64,000 nucleotides of DNA from Monarcha castaneiventris obscurior (Eukaryota > Chordata > Aves > Passeriformes > Monarchidae): the NCBI GenBank assembly GCA_026261815.1, contig JAMPIT010000890.1:4370001-4434000 (forward strand), in the 5' to 3' direction. The notes beneath the pieces were generated by a model. That model saw only the letters and a list, made by a program, of their open reading frames with translations, was not told the origin of the DNA and made no database searches. Both the position numbers and the translations under genes were made by a program. How positions within the stretch are numbered: position 1 is the first letter of the stretch; every line of letters starts with the position of its first letter. This document shows, piece by piece, positions 57,096-64,000 of this stretch.

Positions 57096-59204
57096 AGATG
57101 CATTGAGGGAAGAGTAAAGGCCAGAAAGGAAGATTTCTTAAAGAATAGTAGTAACCTGGAGACTTTAAATGTTGATAAAAGGATTTTTAATGTCTGGCCT
57201 GTAAGGTCTGTGACATTTTAAACTCTTTAATTGGCACTGGTTTAGATACCACACTCAGTGTGGATGAGGGTCACTGATTTTCCATTAATGTGTTTCAAAG
57301 CTTTGACTCTTAATTCCTTTTAGCAACTGCAGGCATCCATCATTTGCATATGCCCAAGTTGAAGCAGTATCTAGGTCCTCATTTTAGACTTACAAAATGT
57401 TGGTTAAAACAAAAGCCTTGGCCTTTTGAGGACTTCAGATAATTTGTCATTTAGGAAGAGGTGCCTTGACATTTTTCTGTGAGCCACTGCTTCAATCTGT
57501 GCTTTAAAAATTGCTACCTGTACACAATTTCCAGCAATATTTGCATTGTGATTTTAAAATATTGAGATCTATATATTGACCACTATGACTTTGCTAAGTG
57601 ACTGTTTGCAATGCAGGGAATAGCGTGAGTCACTACAGGAATGAAAATTTGGGTCTGAAATTTGCCCTGGAAAAAGTGATCAGGTGACTGGATTCAGAAA
57701 GCAGGTGACTTCTTCCAGACCCGTATTCCTGTGAAGATTCAGATTGCCATGATAAAGACAGCTAAAAAAATGCCCTCTGCTTCTTTTGACATAAGTAGCC
57801 AATACAATTTATACCATTTTCCTCTGCTTGTTTCCTTTTTCTTGGGAGCTGAGTGAATTTCATATTGACTAATTGGGGGAGACTTTCAGACACCAAACCA
57901 AAGAATCTTGTAATTTAGGCCACAGAAAATCTGCTTGCAATTCAGAAAACATCCTGGAATTCAGGCCACAGAAGCTCTTTGTTTTCTGACACTGTTAATT
58001 ACATTCCCTGCTGAGAGCAGATACAGTCCATGACACATAAAGGTGCAAGGGAAGCCTGAAGGCCTCTTGAAAAAAGTTTTCTGTGGAACAGGAACTTGAT
58101 GAGTTGCTGATACTTGCCCGTGTGTCACCCCTCCTTCCTCCCAGCACTGAGAGAAGAAGCCTGTAATTTTTTCCCCATTAGGAATTATTGGCAGTAAGAA
58201 GATAGGACAAGGAATTGAACCATCATTATATATTACTGACAAATGTCTTCTTCAAACAAGATTCCTCTGAAATCTCACCAGGACAGAGTGATGTGCCCTG
58301 TACTTTCTCAAATTAGATGAGGGACAGCTAGACAGCTTTCCACGACACAGAAAGATAAATTCAACAGGACAAAACTGATGTCCTTTGATAGATCAGGATG
58401 ATGTATTTGTCCTGAAAAGCTTTTGCAACAAAATTTGGTTGCAGCTGAATTATTTTTGACAAATTTTTCCCATTCCTTGAGAAATTATTATATTTTTTCT
58501 AAATTTCACTTTATGTTTCTTTTGCTTCAAATATTTTTGTTGTTGTCATTCTTCAGGGAAATAAAATGAGGAGGAAAAGAATAATAATTTTTTTTCAATA
58601 ATTTTCACACAATGATGCTTATAAATCTTCCTTCCCAAGGGACAGATCAGACTAATCAGTTATTTTAAAGCCACCACGGAAGAGATTTGAAGCAAGGCAG
58701 AAGACCTACCATAAAGAGTTAATATAACATTTCTACTGGGATAGGAACTCATCTTGATCATAGATTAAGTGAAGCACCCATTAAGCACACTCAGTAACAA
58801 TCATTTGAATTCTTTACAATAATCTTTTTGCACAACTGGATTGTGGCAAAATCTGGAATCCTTCTATACCACTAAGCAATAAGACCCTTTACCACTATAT
58901 CTGAACTTTTAGAAGACTATTTTACTATGGAATGCTTGCTTCTGCATTTATTTGCTGTTAAAAGGGGGTTCAATATGCTAATTTATACAAAAGAAATGCT
59001 CATCAGTCAATTATACCAGATTTGTACTAAAGTCTCATTGCATTTTATGACAGAAAATTCTCTAATCTAGTTGTAAACTTCTCTAACGTGACAGTTACAT
59101 TTTGAATAAAATTACTTAGCAATTCATTTTATTCCTTATTCACAACATCACATAGGTAGTATTTTTTTCACCTTCTTTCTCCTGTTTCTGTATCCAACCC
59201 ATTG
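57096..59204. other. AT-rich unique sequence, no gene seen
   Basis: Frames of at most 93 codons with no motif. Confidence 0.5.
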
Positions 59205-59790
59205 CTAACAGAATCATAGAATAGTTTTCGTTGGAAGGCTGCCCCCCAGCTTGTGATCTATCCACTCCAGAGGTGTGGGGAGAGAGGTTGCCAGTGAAGA
59301 CTGAGGCAAAACCATCTTTGAATACCTCAGACTCCTTGTCTGTTGTTACCAGCTTGGCAGTGATGTTCATCATGAGAAATATGCCAGCTTTGGCCTTCCT
59401 TTTCTCTCATTATTCTTTGTGTCCCTTGGCAAATTCAGGTCCAGCTTCACCTTGCCTTCCTAACCTCATCCACACACAACCAAACTTCATCTCTCTGCTC
59501 TTCCCAGGTGACCTGTCCTTGTTTCCCCTGCCTGTGCCTCTGCTTCCTGCCCTTTAATCTCACAGGCAGGTCTGGACTCATCTATGCAGGTTTCTTCCCT
59601 TCCTTTGCTGATTTCTTACACAAAGATAGACAGCTCTTGTGCTGTATGGAAAGTGTCTTTTAAAGTCTTCCAGATCTGTGCTGCTTCCTTGTCCTGAAGG
59701 GTAGTTACCCAGCGGATCTTCTTCACTAACTCCTTGAACAGCTGACAGCTTGTTTTCCTAAAATGCAGATTAAACCCACCTCACTTAGTC
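59205..59790 (-). repeat. CR1 fragment with ORF2 coding remnant (inverted)
   Basis: It begins at the left with the inverted CR1 tail 'gaatcatagaatagttttcg'. The minus-strand frame then reads FASVFTGNLSPHTSGVD and NITAKLVTTDKE, CR1 ORF2 text from upstream of RT, and continues into the segment also present at 51.4-51.8 kb. The tail joins ORF2 text directly, so the RT region is deleted. Confidence 0.83.
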
Positions 59791-62700
59791 TCGTGATGGG
59801 AGGAGTTTCCCAAAAGGTGTTCAAGTGTCTCACTTTAGAGGTAGCACACAGACTGCCTTTTTAGTTTGGACTCCTGGAGTCTGAGTTAAGTGTCCTTCCT
59901 ATGCCTAAAGTCAGATCAAATGAACCTGACCCATTTCTTCCATCTTCCCTATCCACTAGATCAGCTAGGACATGTTATTCCATATTTCACTGTCTGCAGG
60001 TAGAGCAGCAAGTTCCTATGCCCTCCCATTCCCAAGGAAATCACTTCCTTCCATGTCAGCATATAAATGTTTTCTGCCTACAGAAAACAGCATTCTCATT
60101 TGTACTTTGCTTCTTGTAGTCTCTTTTTTTCTTTGGGATTGTTTTAATATTCGGGAGGAAAGGGTAGAAAGCAAAAGAGAGAAGCTGAAATACAAGGATG
60201 ACAACAAGAGAGTAATACTGCTGCACAGCGAGGGATGAAGGAAAAGTTAATAACCTTACTCCAAAGTGAAAAAGTTCACACACACAGCCCTAACTCAAGC
60301 TTCTGTTTTCAGGCAGCTCCCACAACAGTATAAGTTTTCCTTTTTTGAGTAAGTGCTATTTCCTTCTGTGGATAAGCTGAAGCAGCCTGCAGGTGACAAT
60401 CCAGGAAATTCCAAAATTACAGTGACATGGAAACAAAGTAGCAGGAATGAAATTATGCAAACTTAAAAGTCCTCAGCTGGTTTTAACCCTGGATACACTC
60501 ACACAGTGCAGCTGTTCAAATTGCATAAGCTACCAAAACTTAAAACACTTGTTGGAACTCTTCAACTGCTCGTGCCCACGATATGAGGATGAACACAAAA
60601 ATCTTTTTATTGAGGATAATACTTTTGCAGGCTTCAAAATCACTTGACTTCTCCAGAGCAGCTAGAGACAGAATGAACATTTCTTTCTGCCCTTTCTCCT
60701 GTGAACAGATTCATTCAGGTTTAAAATAAAGAGGGTATGATTTCTTAAGGGTTGAAGTGCAAAGATCCTCAGAATAGAAACATATGTCAAAGGGCTAAAG
60801 TATGGAAATACATCTCCCAGGAATCTGATGGCTCTTTCCTCCAGGATGCAGAGCTATCCCAAAGAACAGGCAATCCTGTGCAGCCTGTGAGCCGTCTGAC
60901 TGTAATTATTATAAGCATAAAAACCCTAATAAAAACCAGTGCTACAGAGAGCGTCTCCACTGTTCCTAAAAGCAGAGGGCATGAACATGATAAATAATAA
61001 TGCAGTGCACTACAGTACTGCCTTGAGAAAGAGTAATCCTTAAATGCCTCTATATGTGGGAGTTCAAAACATATCACTACTGGTGACGGGACTGCCACTG
61101 CCCTGAAGTACTGCATTTCTTCCTCTTTAAAAGGGTTAGCTGCCCTTTAAAGAACAAGGGGGGAAAGAATTAAGTTCAAGCATGATTAATAGCTCAGTGC
61201 AGTAGCCTATTAATGGATGAGTAATTGACTAATAATTGCACACCTTTCTATGTCTGCCCTTAAATTAAATCCTGCCACCTCAATCCATCAAGTTTGTTTA
61301 CTGGAACATCTTGTAAAGTGAGCAGTTATCTATACATGCCCATTTTCTAGCAGGAGAAGGGGAGCAGCAGTCTCTGGCCTTTTAAAACATGAGCAGCCCT
61401 GGAGCTTAAGTGATCATGTGTTGATATTCAAGTGCTCTTACTTATCAGAGACTGCAAGAAGATCTGACAATTAGATTCTACATGTCTGGCATGTTGTAAT
61501 CACAGATGTCACGGGAAGCTGACATCATTCCCCATCCTAACCATCTTCTCCTCTGCAGTACTTGTGGTGGAAGGTTTTGCAGGAAGCATTTTCACACAGT
61601 AGACATTTCCAGTGCAGTTATTTTCAAGTCACTACACTGTTAGGAAAGGCAAACTCACAAATTTCAGGTCTTTGCTTTCTCCTAACATGGAGGCCCAGTG
61701 AAGTGTGGTAGAGGCGGGAAAGAACTGAGCTGGCAAGTGAGATCTGCAGTGTTTCTAGTTCAGCTAACCCATTGCTTGTTTGCCCAGCTAAATCCAACCC
61801 TGTTCCTGTCCCACCTCTAAAATTAGGGTGTAGATTAGGCAGTGCAGATATCAGTCCAGGTTAGCTCATACTGGGGTCTGGTTCCGTGAAGTTGTAGCCC
61901 TAAGAGAAGAGATCCCCAAAACTCCTCCATAGGTAGATGTTCCAGGAAATGGGGATAACTAAGGATGCAATTTCTGTGACTGAAATGAGTAGTGCTGGAT
62001 GAAAGGGAGCCAACTGCCTGCCCAGGAGCTGTAATGAATCTGTAAATCAGGAGACACCTCAGGAGAGTTATTCCCACCTCAGGGATATCTCCTATTATTT
62101 AGGAATGGTGAGAGAGAAGGAATCATTACAATGTCAGCCTTCCCCATTATTCAATTGGGCCCACTGGGAACAGGGCTCCTAAAGCAAGAAATGGATGTGC
62201 TACTGCTCAGTGTGTCCCTTTTGAGCTTAGAGGCCCATCCTAGTACAGCCTCCAGGTTATGTGAGGCACTTCCTCCAATTAGAATTTAATTGTCTTAGAA
62301 AACAGCTGAGAATTTCAATCTTCTTCTTTTATTTTTTTTTGTCTGTAGGCCCATCAATCTTGTTTCTTGAAGTAATTTGATTTCCCCCTCTCTTTCAAAG
62401 AATGCTACATCTTGTCAGGGGCAGGAGGAAGCATGTGAAGGGGAAGAAACTTTCAGTGGAAATTTAAATGCAATGATTGTTTGATTGCTGATTTTTTGCT
62501 GTGATACTCCAGTGTATCTGCAGCTGAATTCCTGAACTAGATGCACAAGGCCTACTGACCTTAGCAGGAATCTGCTAGCAGTGTGAAAAAATAGCTGGAA
62601 ATACTGCAGTAATCCAAGCCAAAAATTGCACTCTGATCCTGATTCAGGGTCTTAAAACTTACATACTTTTGGAATCTTTAGGGGTTTTTAACACTGTAGG

Positions 62701-64000
62701 CCTCGGCAGACTGTCAAAGGTAGCTGCAGTTTTTCTGGATTTTTCACAGTTTTGAGTTTGTTCATTCAACTGAACTTCAAGAGAATGGGAAAAAGACTGT
62801 AATGGCTGCATCATGTTACTCCTTATAAGCATCCATAGCAAGAGTCAACAGCTACCAGGATGAAGGAATCTTTTTACCCCAATTCTTGGCTTGTCCATCT
62901 GTGTCTGTTAGAGGCGATTTTCAAACTTCAGTTTGCACATTTTGGTTTATCCAGTCCCTCCAGACACAGCACATCAGACAACCTGGAAAACCATCAAACA
63001 TCATCCTGAAAAGCCTCAGTCACAGTACACCAGAGGAAAGGGCCACACAGAACTGAGATATTGCCTCTGGACCATCACTGGACACCTGGTGCTCCCTAGG
63101 AACACCGTCTGCTTTCTGTCACAGCCACAATCAGACTGCAGGGCTTCAGATGGAGTCAAGGAATAAACAATCTCAGAAGGAAAATCTCCTGTTCATAGGG
63201 AGCAAAATGTTTCTTCTTCCACAGGGTTTCACAAATTTCAGACTGATATTGGCGCAACATCCAGACTCCAATGTTTAGCCAAGCATTAGATGTGGGTTTG
63301 GACATACCACTCTGGCTGGCTCCCAAGGGCTCATATCACAAACCTGGTGCCCCATCTCTGACTAATATGATCCCTTCACATCAATTTGGCAAAATCCACA
63401 TTGAATCATGGGGATTTCTCTAAAGATAAAAAATTGGAAATTCACTCTAATGAATAATTAATTACTGATTGAATTAAGCATTAAAATCCATAATGAGCTG
63501 GAAGAGATTGACATGTGTAACTAGCATAAAATGTGGTGTGATTGCCTGTCATTATGAATGGAACTGCTGTTTTCAACTCATCTAATCATAAAAGTCACAT
63601 TGTCCTTTTTGCCTTGTTTCGTCTGACCCCCTTTTACTATGTTTGTGCTTTTAGAAGCTGTTGAGAAGATGTTGTTCTAATTGAGGTGTTTGATCATAAT
63701 ACAGGTTGTAAATCTGTGAGAAAATGATAGAACACCTGGCCAAAACCTTGCTGAAATCTATAATCAATAGTCCCTTTTAGCATTAGCAGCCTTTGAGAGA
63801 AACCCCAATTATAGCAACATGAACTCTGTCCAATTACCATGTTCCTTTGGACAAGCCTGTTTGGAGCCAATGCTGTTTTACAGAACACAAGTAAAGATAC
63901 CCTTAGCCCACCAGAAACCAACAGTTTAAAAAGCTCAGCAGAGGCCAAGATAAAACAGTTGTGTTGCTACGAGTAAAATGAAGCCTCCAGCTTCCATTCA
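59791..64000. other. AT-rich unique sequence, no gene seen
   Basis: 4.2 kb with short frames only (largest 109 codons, 60787-61116 minus, no motif). A TAAT-rich block at 61160-61280 looks like conserved regulatory DNA, but this is unproven. Confidence 0.5.

Noticed and set aside
56625..57221. 198-codon plus-strand frame
   Set aside because: Its middle crosses an inverted CR1 end and no domain is visible.

Overview
The window looks like avian, most likely passerine, nuclear DNA. The evidence is a set of CR1 LINE fragments with the bird-type TTCTGTGATTCT tail, several long terminal repeats (LTRs) of kinds common in songbirds, an endogenous retrovirus whose primer site matches tRNA-Trp, and a long AT-rich background with no recognisable host exons. 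I found no host protein-coding gene, tRNA, rRNA or CRISPR array that I can support. Most open frames outside the provirus are short chance frames or come from repeats.

Layout. Positions 1-3088 are a degenerate TTAGGG-type telomeric array whose G-rich strand reads inward from the left end, opposite to a normal left chromosome end. From 3.1 to 12.3 kb the sequence is mostly unique, with an old CR1-like piece (8.1 kb), a complete solo LTR with a GC-rich core (9218-10111, TCATG duplication) and an LTR fragment (11984-12290).

Positions 12542-19598 hold the main feature, a 7,057-bp minus-strand provirus inserted into the reverse-transcriptase region of an older CR1 (duplication ATCCTT). Its two 433-bp LTRs differ at one base, so it is young. 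In transcript order it has the 5' LTR, a tRNA-Trp-type primer site, a leader with a repeated hairpin motif, gag (broken by TGA just before two zinc knuckles), a GGGAAAC frameshift site, an intact dUTPase-protease frame, pol (broken by one TGA inside RT, other catalytic motifs present), a remnant of env consisting of the membrane anchor and tail, a polypurine tract and the 3' LTR. LTR layout and primer are alpharetrovirus-like, while gene order and the dUTPase are betaretrovirus-like. It could not make full-length Gag or Pol without read-through, and most of env is gone. Antisense frames across it are shadows.

From 19.9 to 64 kb the sequence is a gene desert carrying scattered repeats: a truncated LTR (26.7 kb), a long LTR-like element (32.0-34.0 kb) containing 40-bp and 44-bp minisatellites that are free of stop codons in many frames, an internally deleted solo LTR (36961-37252, AAGGG duplication), a CR1 split by a solo LTR (43458-44005, GGGCA duplication), further CR1 pieces at 29.2, 34.8, 44.7, 51.5, 54.9, 57.0 and 59.5 kb, a GGAA microsatellite (56.1 kb) and a 30-bp perfect palindrome (22.2 kb). 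Some unique AT-rich blocks have the look of conserved regulatory DNA, but the sequence alone cannot show this.
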